64,000 nucleotides of DNA from Bacteroidota bacterium (lineage in GTDB: Bacteria > Bacteroidota > Bacteroidia > Bacteroidales > FEN-979), in assembly GCA_026391835.1 (NCBI GenBank), contig JAPLDF010000009.1, forward strand, positions 1 through 64,000. The letters run 5' to 3'. The notes under the pieces were generated by a model that ran no database searches, was not told where the DNA came from, and saw only the letters and a list, made by a program, of their open reading frames with translations. A program made the position numbers and the translations under genes. Within the stretch, counting starts at the first letter, position 1. Each line of letters starts with the position of its first letter. Shown one piece after another: positions 8,163-17,429 of the stretch.

Positions 8163-9368
8163 TTAGTTGAGTTGAGCGGTTTCAGGGATGGTGATCGTAA
8201 ACGTACTGCCGGCGCCAACCTCGCTTTCAATCCTGATTTCCCCTGCGTTTTTGTCAATGAATTCCTTGCAGAGGATCAATCCCAGTCCGGTTCCTTCCTC
8301 ACCTTCGGTGCCCCTTGATGCCACATTGCAGTCGATGCAAAAGAGTTTGTTGATGTTCTCGCGGGTTATGCCGATGCCATTGTCGGTTACGCTTATTTCA
8401 ACCATGTTGCTGGTTTTCCTGGCGGATAAATGGATCCGGCCGCCACTGCGGGTAAATTTAACGGCATTTAACAGCAGGTTTCTGAGAACTGTATTGATCA
8501 TGTTTTTATCGGCAAAAACATAAATTTCCGGCGATATTTCTGCTGTCAGCACAATGTTTTTATTTCCTGCCGATGTTTTAACCAGGTCGACGATGTCGGA
8601 AGTAATGGAAGTCAGGATAAACTGTGTTGGTTCAAAATGGATCTTGCCGGTTTGGGTTTGGGACCATTCGAGGAGATTCTGCAGCAGCCGGAAGGTATTT
8701 TCGGCGGTGGTTTTAATGTTCTGGATGAACTCCTTCTGCTCCCATGCAGGAAAGCTGTCGTAATCGTCGATCAGGAGGCTGCTCAGGCCGATAATGCCGT
8801 TGAAGGGGTTTTTGAGATCATGCGCGATGATTGAAAAAAATTTGTCCTTCGAGGAGTTGGCCGCTTTCAACTCGTTCTGCGAAATTTGCAGGCTGAGCTC
8901 GGTCGCCTTCCTGTCTTCAATTTCTTCAATGAGTTTCAGGTTCAGTTCCCTGAGGTGCAGGTTCATCATGAATTCGTGTTTGATGAACCGCAGGTACATT
9001 TTCAACCGGTAAACCAGCTGGTTGTCGTCGATCGGCTTGGTGAGGTAATCGTATCCGCCGGCGGCAATGCCCTTTTCGAGCAGTTTCTGGGTGGGATCAT
9101 ATGCCGAGATGAAGATGATGGGGATGTTGGATGTTCTCGGGCGGTTTTTAATGAGCCGGGCTGTTTCAAACCCGTCCATGCCCGGCATCATCACATCCAT
9201 CAGGATCAGGTCGATGGGCTGTTCGTTGACAATATGCAGTACCTGTTCACCGGAGGTGGCTTCAATCAGGTTTGCTTCAAAATGAGCCTCAATCAGCGTT
9301 CGCAGGGTGAAGATGTTGTGTTCAATGTCGTCTACAATGAGAATGTCGGGCTTGAAATTTGCTTCCAT
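8163..9368 (-). CDS. Receiver-histidine kinase, paralogue of the next gene
   Basis: A 401-residue protein with a receiver (Asp58 in LILMDVMMPGMDG, Lys111 in YLTKPID), a helical linker at about 125-172, HisKA with phospho-His183 (FFSIIAHDLKNPFNGIIGLS) and HATPase (VLRNLLLNAVKFT, DNGIGI, GTGLGLILCKEF). It lies 7 bases downstream of the CheB-CheR gene and 8 bases upstream of its paralogue, so all are on one transcript. The C-terminal halves are closely similar in the two copies and the linkers less so, which suggests they differ in partners more than in chemistry. Confidence 0.95.
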   Translation of the reverse strand: MEANFKPDILIVDDIEHNIFTLRTLIEAHFEANLIEATSGEQVLHIVNEQPIDLILMDVMMPGMDGFETARLIKNRPRTSNIPIIFISAYDPTQKLLEKGIAAGGYDYLTKPIDDNQLVYRLKMYLRFIKHEFMMNLHLRELNLKLIEEIEDRKATELSLQISQNELKAANSSKDKFFSIIAHDLKNPFNGIIGLSSLLIDDYDSFPAWEQKEFIQNIKTTAENTFRLLQNLLEWSQTQTGKIHFEPTQFILTSITSDIVDLVKTSAGNKNIVLTAEISPEIYVFADKNMINTVLRNLLLNAVKFTRSGGRIHLSARKTSNMVEISVTDNGIGITRENINKLFCIDCNVASRGTEGEEGTGLGLILCKEFIDKNAGEIRIESEVGAGSTFTITIPETAQLN

Positions 9369-9375
9369 GGAGGGA

Positions 9376-11061
9376 TCAGATTATTTTTTTAAATATTTTA
9401 TTGGGCTTGTCAAATATTTGGAATCCAATTGGGTACGAGGCAATGCTTTCGCTTTCGCCAAGTACGAGAAATCCATTCATATCGAGCGAACGGTAGAATA
9501 AATCCAGCACGGTATTTTGCAGTGTCTGATCAAAGTAAATAAGCACATTGCGGCAAAGGATGAGATGAAACTCATTGAAAACCCCTTTATTCAGCAGGCT
9601 GTGCTGAAAGTACAGGATCCGGTCTTTCAGGTGCGGCTTAACCTGGGCATAGGCATCCCTGATGATAAAATAGTTGTCGAAGTCAGCGGTTCCGCCTGCA
9701 GTTTTGTAGTTCTCCCGGCTGTTTTCCACCATCTCCAGCGAATAGATGCCGTTTTGAGCCTCCTCAACCACGTAGGGGTTGATGTCGGAAGCGTAGATTT
9801 GCGATTTGTGCAGGATCCCCAGTTCATCGAGCATGATTGCCAGGGTTACGGCCTCCTGGCCCGTTGAACAGCCGGCACTCCAGATTTTGATGTGGGGGAA
9901 CGAGTCGAGATAGGTCAGAACTTTTTGACGGATGGATAAAAACGTCAGCGGGTTCCTGAAAAATTCGGTCACGTTTATGGAACATTCGAGGAACAGGTTT
10001 TCAAACAGGTCGCGGTCCTGCATCACAAACTCTTCAAACCGTTTGAACGAATAGATGTGATTGTCGGCCATCACACGGGCAATGCGGCGGGTGGCGCTGT
10101 TTACGTTGTAATGACGGTAATCGTATCCATAATTGTCGTTAAGCCCGTTGAAAAACCGTTTCAGGTCATTTTCATCTATGTTCAGCGTTTCTGGTTCAAT
10201 GATCCGCGCCAGGTAGGAAGAAAGTTCCGGCAGGGGGAACTTATAGTCAATCAACCCGGTTTTCCAGGCGTTCATCACCAGCTCCCGGGCATCGCAATCC
10301 TGGGGGTCTTCAATGATGGTAGTGGCGCCTTTTTCCCTGAGCAATTCAAAAGCTTTGTTGCCGTCATCGCCATATCCGCAAAGCATCACGGCAATGAGAC
10401 CATCACCGTATTCACGGGCAAGCGATTCGAAGGTAACCTGGATGGAGGGGCGGGCGTAATTCATTTTAGCTTCCGTTGAAAGCCTGATTTTTCCCTTTTC
10501 CACGGTCATGTGGTGTGCCGGCGGGGCAATGTAAACACAATTCGGTAAAACCGTGCTGTTGCCGACGATGGGAACCACCCTGAACCCGGTGCTTCGCTCA
10601 AGGATTTCACCCAGGTAATTCGGCTCGTTTTCAAGGATATGCTGCACGATGAATACACTGATATCCCTGGGAGGCAGTTTGGCCATGATCGACATGATCT
10701 TGTCGAGGCTTCCTGCCGAACCCCCAAGTGCAATTGCCTTGATCTTTTTCGTTTCGCGGTATTCGAGCGAATGCTGCTGCATGACATGACACGGAAGGCC
10801 GAGCCGGTAGAAATAAGAACCGAGATACCGGTGAAAAACGTTGATCTTGAGTTTGACGGTTTTGTTTGCTGCAACGAATGACTTTATAGCCGTCATTACA
10901 TCGGCCGGCAGGATCCTGGCATCAAAAAATGTGAGTTCAAGCTCTTTCTGGTTGCCCGGGCTGAGCAATGAAAAAAACTCATCCCGGTCGGCCTGCGACT
11001 GCATGTTTCCCTGTACCGAAATATGGTGGGATTTCCGGTTATCGATGGCATGTACATTCAT
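9376..11061 (-). CDS. CheB-CheR fusion (methylesterase-methyltransferase) with N-terminal STAS-like domain
   Basis: A 561-residue fusion; the ATG at 11061 lies six bases after the upstream stop and is preferred over a GTG that would overlap it. Residues about 1-105 are an alpha/beta domain resembling STAS, standing where CheB normally has its receiver. Residues about 108-285 are a CheB methylesterase with catalytic Ser115 (LGGSAGS), His141 (VQHILENEP) and Asp233 (GYGDDGNKAF). Residues about 300-555 are a CheR methyltransferase (NVTEFFRNP, SAM-binding WSAGCSTGQE, LILCRNVLIYFD). The known reaction is methylation and demethylation of glutamates on chemoreceptors, but no receptor, CheA or CheW is encoded here. 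CheB-CheR proteins are often part of kinase complexes, which fits the flanking kinases. Confidence 0.93.
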   Translation of the reverse strand: MNVHAIDNRKSHHISVQGNMQSQADRDEFFSLLSPGNQKELELTFFDARILPADVMTAIKSFVAANKTVKLKINVFHRYLGSYFYRLGLPCHVMQQHSLEYRETKKIKAIALGGSAGSLDKIMSIMAKLPPRDISVFIVQHILENEPNYLGEILERSTGFRVVPIVGNSTVLPNCVYIAPPAHHMTVEKGKIRLSTEAKMNYARPSIQVTFESLAREYGDGLIAVMLCGYGDDGNKAFELLREKGATTIIEDPQDCDARELVMNAWKTGLIDYKFPLPELSSYLARIIEPETLNIDENDLKRFFNGLNDNYGYDYRHYNVNSATRRIARVMADNHIYSFKRFEEFVMQDRDLFENLFLECSINVTEFFRNPLTFLSIRQKVLTYLDSFPHIKIWSAGCSTGQEAVTLAIMLDELGILHKSQIYASDINPYVVEEAQNGIYSLEMVENSRENYKTAGGTADFDNYFIIRDAYAQVKPHLKDRILYFQHSLLNKGVFNEFHLILCRNVLIYFDQTLQNTVLDLFYRSLDMNGFLVLGESESIASYPIGFQIFDKPNKIFKKII

Positions 11062-11066
11062 GATCG

Positions 11067-14000
11067 TTATTTTTTCTGGCACCAGGCTTCGACCAGCCCG
11101 ATCAGCATGTCATAATCGACCGGTTTGGCAAGATAGTCATCGGCGCCGGCAGAGATGCATTTTTCGCGGTCCTCCTTCAATGCTTTGGCTGTAAGGGCAA
11201 TCACCGGCATGTTTTTCAACAGGGGGTTTTCCCTGATTTTTTTAATGGCGGTATATCCGTCCATAACAGGCATCATGATATCCATCAGCACCAGGTCGAT
11301 GCCCTTTTTTTCACCGAGCATGTTCAGGGCTGCCAGTCCGTTCTGGGCATCGATCACTTTCGCGCCATGTTCCTCCAGCGCTGTGCTGAGGACAAATACA
11401 TTCTTGATGTCATCGTCAACCACCAGGATGGTTTTTCCCGTAAGCCGTTTCAGTTTGGCGTTCAAATCGTATGCAACAGCCGGTTCGTCGGCACGCTCTT
11501 TCTGTGTCTGGTGAAGAAACAGCGTGAGTTCGTCGAGCAGGCGGTTTTCGGAATGGACCGTTTTGATGATGATGCGGTCGGTATAGCGTTTCAGCTCTTT
11601 TTCTTCATCGGGCGACAGTTGTTTCCCGGTATATACGATGATCGGAACCTTTATCTGGTTTTCGCGGGCATATTTGCAAATGTTCATTCCGCTGCCCGAC
11701 CGCAGCCCCAGGTCGATGATCACGGCATCGTAAATGCCCTTTTTAAGTTCTTTGGTAGCCTCTTCTTCGGTATCCACTCCCGTGATGCGGATATCCTTGC
11801 TCCTGATCAGGGCTGTGAGTGCCTCCCTGTGGTTTTCGTCATCTTCGACAATCAGCAGGTCTTTCGGATTTTTTTCACTGAAGTTCAGGATTCCCTGGAT
11901 GGCATCCTGGATCTGTTCCTGGTCCACCGGCTTCTGAAGGAAATCAAGAGCGCCCAGACGCATCAGCTCAGGGTTTTTCTCATGGCCCGAGATAATCTGA
12001 ACCGGGATGTGTCTCAAATCCTTGAAGCTTTTCAACCTGCGCATGAAATCAACCCCGTTCATGTCGGGCAGGACAAGGTCGAGAATTATGCCGTTGACCT
12101 TGTACTGCTGCACGAGACGTAAACCCTGCTCGGCGGTGGAAGCATGCAGCACCTTCATCTTCATGTTGTGGATCACCATCGCCACGATGTCGGCAAAAGT
12201 GGGGTCATCCTCGACAATCAAAATAATTTTTTCACCCGGCATGATTGATTTACGGTCATCAACAAAAGTTCCGGAACCCCTGACGGCAGGCGATGTTGTT
12301 TCAGTCAGATCTGCTTGTTCCCAGTTCTTTGACCTGGTATATTCGGCGTCTTCGCCTTCATGGGGAATCAATATTTTTGGTAAAAAGAGCACAAATTCGC
12401 TTCCCTTGTCCACTTCACTTTTCAGCGTGATCTCGCCCTGGAGCAGGTTGGTGAGTTTTTGCGAAATGGTCAGCCCGAGCCCTGTACCGCCATATTCGCG
12501 TGAAATGGAACTGTCAACCTGTTGAAATGCATCAAAGATGAGTTTGTGCTTTTCAGTTGCAATGCCGATCCCGGTATCGTGAACACTGATTTTGACCGGC
12601 CGTTCCTTTATGCCGCTCTCCCCGGCTTTGATGGTGATGGTGCCGGATCTTGTGAATTTTAACGCATTCGACATGAAGTTCCGCAGGATCTGTGAAACTT
12701 TGTCCTTGTCGGTGGTGATTATGGTTTTAAATGTATTATCCACATTGAGTGTAAGACCTTTGCTTTTTGCAGTTGAGGCAAAGAAATGGCTGATGTCGTT
12801 CAGCAACGACTCGGTAGTGAATTCGCTGATGGTCAGCGTGGTCTTCCCGGCATCAATCTTGGAAATATCCAGGATATCGTTGATAAGCCTGAGGAGCTCT
12901 TCTCCTGCCGAATGGACCACCCTGGCCCGCTTGATGTCATCCTCGCTGAAGTTGCCCCGTTCGTTCTTTTGCATCATTTTTGAAAGCAGGATGATGGAGT
13001 TGAGCGGGGTGCGAAGTTCGTGCGACATGGTAGCCAGGAAATCACTCTTGTATTTGTTCGACATTTCAAGGTCGCCGGCCTTGATATCCAGGTCTTCCTT
13101 TGCCTGTTTAAGCTGGTCGTTGCCGCGCCGGAGTTCGTCGGTTTGCTGCATCAATTGCTGCTGTTGCTCTTCCAGCTGGGCATTGGTTTGCTGCAACTCT
13201 TCCGACTGCTGCTGAAGTTGCTGCTGCTGTTCCTCAAGTTGTGAATTGCTTTGCTGCAGTTCTTCCGATTGCTGCTGGATCTGCTGTTGCTGTTCTTCAA
13301 GGCGGGCATTGGCCTCCTGCACCTGCATGGTCTTCTCTTCGGCTTCGCGCTGGGCCGATTGGGAATTTGTCAGCAGTTCCTCGATTTTTGCACGCTGGAT
13401 GGCCGAAAAGATGCCGGTGGCTATGATCTGGTTCGATTCGTCGAGGAATGCGGTCTGGATCGGCGTGAATGGTGTAAGGGAAGCAAGTTCAACGACGCCC
13501 AGCAATTCGGTCTCGTATACAAGCGGGTAGGTATAGGTGTTATATGGTACAGTTTGAATCGTCCCGGTGCTGATGGGGGCCTCATCCCTCGGTACGTTTC
13601 TTAAAAAAATGGCCTTCTTCTCAAGTGCCACCTGGCCCACCACACCGGTACCCAAATCGTAGGTGTTTGAAAGGTGGTCCCGCTCGGTGAATGCGAAGGA
13701 ACTCATGAGGTGCAGTTGCTTTTTCTCCTTATCCAGCAGGTAGATCACCCCGCGCCCTGCTTCCACATGCCTGCTGATATAACTGATTGAACCCGATGCG
13801 ATCTCATCGAGCCCCTTGTCGCCCGAAAGTTCCACCCCGAGTTTGTTTAACCCGTCCTTAAGCCAGTTCTGTTCCCTGTTGTGTTTTTCGTTTTTCTCCA
13901 GGTTCCGGCTCATGCTGTTGATTGATTTGGAAACAAGGTCATTATCCCCCTTGATTTCAAGCCGGCGTTCAAAATTACCCTGTGAAATCTCCTCAGTTAC

Positions 14001-14915
14001 TTTGCCCAGTTCACTCAGGGTCCTTGTCATTTTGGCAAGTGAATTTCCAAGTTGGTCGTTCCCGGATTGCGGAATGATTTCAACAGAAAAGTCCCCCCCC
14101 GCAATATTTTCAGCTTTCCTGGCTACCAGGAGCAATGTTTGCTGAAGGATTTTGATGGAGTTGAAGATCCCCTTCGTTTCGCCTGGAAACTGTACGGAGA
14201 GGTTTCCTTCCGTTATTTTTCCGGTCATCTCCCGGATTATGCCGGGTTCTCCGCCAACCATGCTGTAAACAAACCACAAAATCGAAATTAGTACAATGAC
14301 GCCAAAGAGGAACAGGATCACAAAAAAGGAGATAATCGCGGTTTTAAAAGAAGAAACAGACTCGTTTGACCTGGACCTTGCCACGTCAATGTTCCTGTTT
14401 TTCAGTTCCACAAATTGCATGAGCAACGACCCAAGCTTGTGCGACGCATCCTGTGTTGACTGGTTTTTTTCCTGAAATGCCGGGGTTATACCGGTATTCA
14501 CATTCCGGGCGTTGTCGAATGACCATAAATATTCTTCGTTGATCAGCTTCTGGTATTCATAAAAAGACACTTTTATTTCTTTAAGAATTGCGCTTCCTGC
14601 TGAATCTTCATTTTTCATCAGTGCAACCATCCTGGAATCAGTTTCTGCAAAAGCCCTGATGCAGTTTTCCTTCAGATCCCGTCTCTTTTCCGGCGAGGTA
14701 CTCAACATCATCTCACGTTCATACGCGATGATAGCTTTTTGATCTTTGATAACCTCCCATGCAAGTGATGATTTGGCAAATTCATTATCAATGATCCCGT
14801 TTGCCTGATTTTCAACCGTTTGCAATGATCTCAGTCCAAGGCTTAATGCAACGATCAACATGATTGTAAAGGAGAGAAAAAGACCAGAAAGCAGCGATTT
14901 GATGGTTAATTTCAT
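11067..14915 (-). CDS. Hybrid histidine kinase: membrane sensor, HAMP, GAF, Gln-rich coiled coil, kinase, three receivers
   Basis: A 1282-residue membrane kinase, first gene of the operon. Transmembrane helices lie at about 8-29 and 185-212 and enclose a helical periplasmic sensor. Tandem HAMP-like segments follow to about 345, then GAF (about 365-510), then a Gln-rich heptad coiled coil (about 518-630, repeats of EELQQ and EEQQQQ). HisKA has its phospho-His in ATMSHELRTPLNS near residue 632 and is followed by HATPase (ILRNFMSNALKFT, DTGIGI, GTGLGLTIS). Three receivers start near 897, 1018 and 1161, each keeping an acceptor Asp (ILDLVLPDMNG, VIIDLGLRSGSG, VLMDIMMPVMDG). This architecture suits a hub that autophosphorylates and passes phosphate to several partners, probably including the CheY-like protein and the two REC kinases nearby. 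The pairing is inference from proximity. Confidence 0.95.
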   Translation of the reverse strand: MKLTIKSLLSGLFLSFTIMLIVALSLGLRSLQTVENQANGIIDNEFAKSSLAWEVIKDQKAIIAYEREMMLSTSPEKRRDLKENCIRAFAETDSRMVALMKNEDSAGSAILKEIKVSFYEYQKLINEEYLWSFDNARNVNTGITPAFQEKNQSTQDASHKLGSLLMQFVELKNRNIDVARSRSNESVSSFKTAIISFFVILFLFGVIVLISILWFVYSMVGGEPGIIREMTGKITEGNLSVQFPGETKGIFNSIKILQQTLLLVARKAENIAGGDFSVEIIPQSGNDQLGNSLAKMTRTLSELGKVTEEISQGNFERRLEIKGDNDLVSKSINSMSRNLEKNEKHNREQNWLKDGLNKLGVELSGDKGLDEIASGSISYISRHVEAGRGVIYLLDKEKKQLHLMSSFAFTERDHLSNTYDLGTGVVGQVALEKKAIFLRNVPRDEAPISTGTIQTVPYNTYTYPLVYETELLGVVELASLTPFTPIQTAFLDESNQIIATGIFSAIQRAKIEELLTNSQSAQREAEEKTMQVQEANARLEEQQQQIQQQSEELQQSNSQLEEQQQQLQQQSEELQQTNAQLEEQQQQLMQQTDELRRGNDQLKQAKEDLDIKAGDLEMSNKYKSDFLATMSHELRTPLNSIILLSKMMQKNERGNFSEDDIKRARVVHSAGEELLRLINDILDISKIDAGKTTLTISEFTTESLLNDISHFFASTAKSKGLTLNVDNTFKTIITTDKDKVSQILRNFMSNALKFTRSGTITIKAGESGIKERPVKISVHDTGIGIATEKHKLIFDAFQQVDSSISREYGGTGLGLTISQKLTNLLQGEITLKSEVDKGSEFVLFLPKILIPHEGEDAEYTRSKNWEQADLTETTSPAVRGSGTFVDDRKSIMPGEKIILIVEDDPTFADIVAMVIHNMKMKVLHASTAEQGLRLVQQYKVNGIILDLVLPDMNGVDFMRRLKSFKDLRHIPVQIISGHEKNPELMRLGALDFLQKPVDQEQIQDAIQGILNFSEKNPKDLLIVEDDENHREALTALIRSKDIRITGVDTEEEATKELKKGIYDAVIIDLGLRSGSGMNICKYARENQIKVPIIVYTGKQLSPDEEKELKRYTDRIIIKTVHSENRLLDELTLFLHQTQKERADEPAVAYDLNAKLKRLTGKTILVVDDDIKNVFVLSTALEEHGAKVIDAQNGLAALNMLGEKKGIDLVLMDIMMPVMDGYTAIKKIRENPLLKNMPVIALTAKALKEDREKCISAGADDYLAKPVDYDMLIGLVEAWCQKK

Positions 14916-15079
14916 AGATTGCTTTTGTTAAAATCAGAATTCCGTAGTTAAAAGTTATGTTGAGTAGTGCCGTGAATCGCCGGTGTTTCTTTTGTTAAAG
15001 GGATTATATGCCAAATTCGACCCTAATTGTGACAATTATGGATTCAACCCCAAATATCGGAATTAAAAATGGATTGTTA

Positions 15080-15122
15080 TGTAGGGCGCAAACAGATTTT
15101 TCTGTAGGGGGAAGCCCTACAG
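15080..15122 (-). promoter_or_regulatory. 29-base element shared with the CheY promoter region (copy 2), overlapping an inverted repeat
   Basis: TGTAGGG boxes on the plus strand at 15080-15086 and 15103-15109 are 23 bases apart, with ATTTTT just before the second. Read in the gene direction this matches the element at 6437-6465. The second box is also one arm of a perfect inverted repeat (15102-15109 with 15115-15122, CTGTAGGG and its complement, five-base loop). It lies 165 bases before the ATG of the hybrid kinase. The rest of the gap 14916-15158 shows nothing else I can support. Confidence 0.5.
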
Positions 15123-15158
15123 GAATATGTGTTGCTAGGGTTTCGCAGGATAAATGGC

Positions 15159-16064
15159 TTAAAGTATTTTTTTCCGCTTAAACCACCAGAAGATTACAAA
15201 GCTGATCAGCGACATAACAATCAGGATCAGCGGGTAACCCAGTTTCCACCGGAGTTCGGGCATAACATCAAAGTTCATTCCATAGATCCCGGCAATAAAG
15301 GTGAGGGGCATGAAAAAGACCGAAAATATGGTCAGCAACTTCATCACATCATTGGTTTTCAGCGATACGATTGAGAGGTATATGGTCGAAAGGTTGGCAG
15401 CATCATCGTGTGTTTCGTCGAAACTCAGGGAGAGTTTTTGAAGCAGGTCTTTCACGTCCTGCAGTGCGCCCGCATCCTTTTCTGTTGTGGTATGCTGCAG
15501 GATGACCTCTTTCGAAAGGCTTATAATCCGCCGGTTGAGGCGGCAGGTGTTCTTCAGGTAATAGAGATGTTCAAGGGTGATCCTGGTCTGCCTGCCAACG
15601 AAAACCAGTTTTTCCATCCTGTCAATCTTTTCAGAAAGACTGATGGCATTGGCTTCGTACGATTTGATGGTATAGTACATGATCTTGGTCACGATTTCTG
15701 AAGGCTCGCTGATGACCCCTGTTTCCAGGTATTTTGCCCTGATTTCTTCAATGATGGCGGCATGGACCCGGTGGATTGTCAGAACAACCTTGTCGTTGTA
15801 ATAGATCGCGATTTTATGGCTCATCTCCTGGATGGAGGATGGGTTCTTTGCCTTATCATCATACACCCGGAGGATGATAAAGGTAAAATCCTGCAGTGTC
15901 TCCTTTTTAGGAAGGTGTGCGGGTTCAAGACAATCGGCCAGGGAGTAATATTCAAGGTTGTACTGTTTCGAGTATTCCTTCAATTCGGCATGCGTCGGAT
16001 CGGTAATGTCGATCCAGGTTGTTTTTTCGCTGCTCCAGGTAGAATGGTTGATCGTTTTTTTCAT
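15159..16064 (-). CDS. corA: CorA-family divalent cation transporter
   Basis: A 301-residue membrane protein of the usual CorA length. The long N-terminal cytoplasmic part is alpha/beta then helical (WIDITDPTHAELKEYSKQYNL, a long helix around residues 145-235). Two C-terminal transmembrane helices follow, the first ending in the signature YGMNFD (residues about 263-268), which forms the pore selectivity loop. The basic tail WWFKRKKIL is typical. The family carries Mg2+ and, in some members, Co2+, Ni2+ or Zn2+; specificity cannot be told from sequence. It stands alone, 62 bases downstream of the excisionase-like gene on the same strand. Confidence 0.93.
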   Translation of the reverse strand: MKKTINHSTWSSEKTTWIDITDPTHAELKEYSKQYNLEYYSLADCLEPAHLPKKETLQDFTFIILRVYDDKAKNPSSIQEMSHKIAIYYNDKVVLTIHRVHAAIIEEIRAKYLETGVISEPSEIVTKIMYYTIKSYEANAISLSEKIDRMEKLVFVGRQTRITLEHLYYLKNTCRLNRRIISLSKEVILQHTTTEKDAGALQDVKDLLQKLSLSFDETHDDAANLSTIYLSIVSLKTNDVMKLLTIFSVFFMPLTFIAGIYGMNFDVMPELRWKLGYPLILIVMSLISFVIFWWFKRKKIL

Positions 16065-16126
16065 ATCAGATGCAATAAAGAGATGTACATTTTCCTGGCC
16101 ATATCCTTGTCCAGGCTGTTGTAAAA

Positions 16127-16321
16127 CTATGGATTCACAAATTCCGAAAATTTTTCATTGATATGCTGGTTGAACCACCTGTCGATGACCGATTTCCTGA
16201 ACCGCCACTCCTTACCCAGCTTGGCTGCCGGAATTTTGCCATCCTGGGCCCATGTGTAAATCGTTTGCGGTTTAAGTTTCAAATATCCGGCAACTTCCTC
16301 CAATGTCATAATATCATCCAT
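16127..16321 (-). CDS. Excisionase-family (HTH_17) DNA-binding protein
   Basis: A 64-residue protein starting at the ATG at 16321, two bases after the stop of the upstream membrane gene; the longer open frame would overlap that gene. It is nearly all one MerR/excisionase-like winged helix-turn-helix (MTLEEVAGYLKLKPQTIYTW, KIPAAKLGKEWRFRKSVIDRW). Such proteins are called excisionases by homology, but in Bacteroidota many are small regulators unlinked to phage. No integrase or attachment site is visible here, so I favour a regulator, possibly of this two-gene unit. Confidence 0.85.
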   Translation of the reverse strand: MDDIMTLEEVAGYLKLKPQTIYTWAQDGKIPAAKLGKEWRFRKSVIDRWFNQHINEKFSEFVNP

Positions 16322-16322
16322 G

Positions 16323-17111
16323 TTATTTGCGTATTTGATATAAAATTTTATCAGCACCCGTTCCGCTTTTACCGGTTGTATCAGGATAATTCACGGGAAC
16401 CCTTTTTACCTCAGGTTTTTCAGGATTCTTTGATGAAACCAGCTGCTCTATTGAATAGACAATGGCGGTGTAGAAATTCCCTTCATATTTTCTGAAAATT
16501 TTAAACTCCTCATTTTTTTCACATAAAAACGGCCTTAAATTCCAGGCAAGCTGGATGCCCACAAACGCCAGGATGATGATCCATATCCTGAAAACAGTCA
16601 CCCCGATCTGCGGATAGATGCTCTTGTTTTCACATGCATATTTCAAGGCATCGACCATCAGCCGCATGCCGAAAATTCCTGCAAAGATAAAGATGGCGAC
16701 ATGAAGCAGCTGAAGAAAATGATAATTCCCCCCGGTTACCTGGAAAACAACCACGATGGGTGCAAAGGACAGGGCAATGGTCGCAGTAAGAACCACGCCG
16801 CTCAATACGATCACGATCATCTGCCTGAAACTCATTTTCGATCCCAGCACCTGCTGGATAATGAAAAAGGAGGGAAAGCAGATGATCACGGTGGAAAGGA
16901 ACAGGACAATGACTTTCAACCCGGTGACGACCGATTGCAGCAAACTGTGATAGCTGCCCATCACCATGCCATACAGAAAGGCAAACCCGCATATCAGGAC
17001 AATCTGGTTAAATATCAGTTTGTTAGACTGCTGTTTGTTGATCTCATTGAAATAGGATTCCTTGTTTTGGAAGATTTTAAATACTTCCCTGATGCCTGTG
17101 AAAGTTTTCAT
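16323..17111 (-). CDS. Multi-pass membrane protein of unknown function
   Basis: A 262-residue inner-membrane protein with about five hydrophobic helices (near residues 34-54, 66-88, 98-122, 133-152 and 172-190). The last is followed by the motif LAWNLRPFLCEKNEEFKIFR and EGNFYTAIV. A similar motif (LRPF, then a short polar stretch, then EGNFY) occurs in uncharacterised Yip1-like membrane proteins, but I do not know a function. The C-terminal 50 residues are polar and probably cytoplasmic. The downstream excisionase-like gene is one base past its stop, so the two are co-transcribed. Confidence 0.75.
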   Translation of the reverse strand: MKTFTGIREVFKIFQNKESYFNEINKQQSNKLIFNQIVLICGFAFLYGMVMGSYHSLLQSVVTGLKVIVLFLSTVIICFPSFFIIQQVLGSKMSFRQMIVIVLSGVVLTATIALSFAPIVVVFQVTGGNYHFLQLLHVAIFIFAGIFGMRLMVDALKYACENKSIYPQIGVTVFRIWIIILAFVGIQLAWNLRPFLCEKNEEFKIFRKYEGNFYTAIVYSIEQLVSSKNPEKPEVKRVPVNYPDTTGKSGTGADKILYQIRK

Positions 17112-17133
17112 AACCTTAGTGTTTAAGTTTTTT

Positions 17134-17141
17134 CAAAGATA
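17134..17141 (-). promoter_or_regulatory. Possible -7 element (TATCTTTG)
   Basis: The minus strand reads TATCTTTG, an exact TAnnTTTG match, 23 bases before the ATG of the membrane-protein gene. No TTG stands at the standard distance. Confidence 0.35.
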
Positions 17142-17429
17142 TGGAATAAATTACTGTTTGATACTGTTTGTTGATATTATTTATTGTATGCTGTTGATAA
17201 TTTGTTATTCCTGACCTGTGACGGGCAGGTGCCGGACATGGCACGCTGATCCCCCGGTTTTTCAACGCCCGTTCAGGGAAAAAGCTCGAGGCTGTCCGCA
17301 ATGCAGCGGTTGAGGCATGCCATTATTCGTACCATAAAGGCATCAGGAAGTGTAACATTACCGGCAGGCATACGTCATATGTGTTTCGAACGCATTTAAT
17401 TCAACCATTTCAGAAAAAGGAGGTTCCCC
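17142..17429. other. Intergenic region with a canonical Shine-Dalgarno for the S46 peptidase
   Basis: The region separates divergent genes. At its right end AAGGAGG (17417-17423) stands six bases before the ATG at 17430, a textbook ribosome binding site that is unusual in a window where most starts have none. A stop-free plus-strand stretch from about 17218 runs into the peptidase gene in another frame, but has no start or family match, so I do not call it. The left part is A/T-rich with near-repeats of ACTGTTTG. Confidence 0.5.

Noticed and set aside
16127..16321. Excisionase-like gene as a sign of a mobile element
   Set aside because: No integrase, attachment repeat or phage gene nearby, and it is co-transcribed with an ordinary membrane protein.
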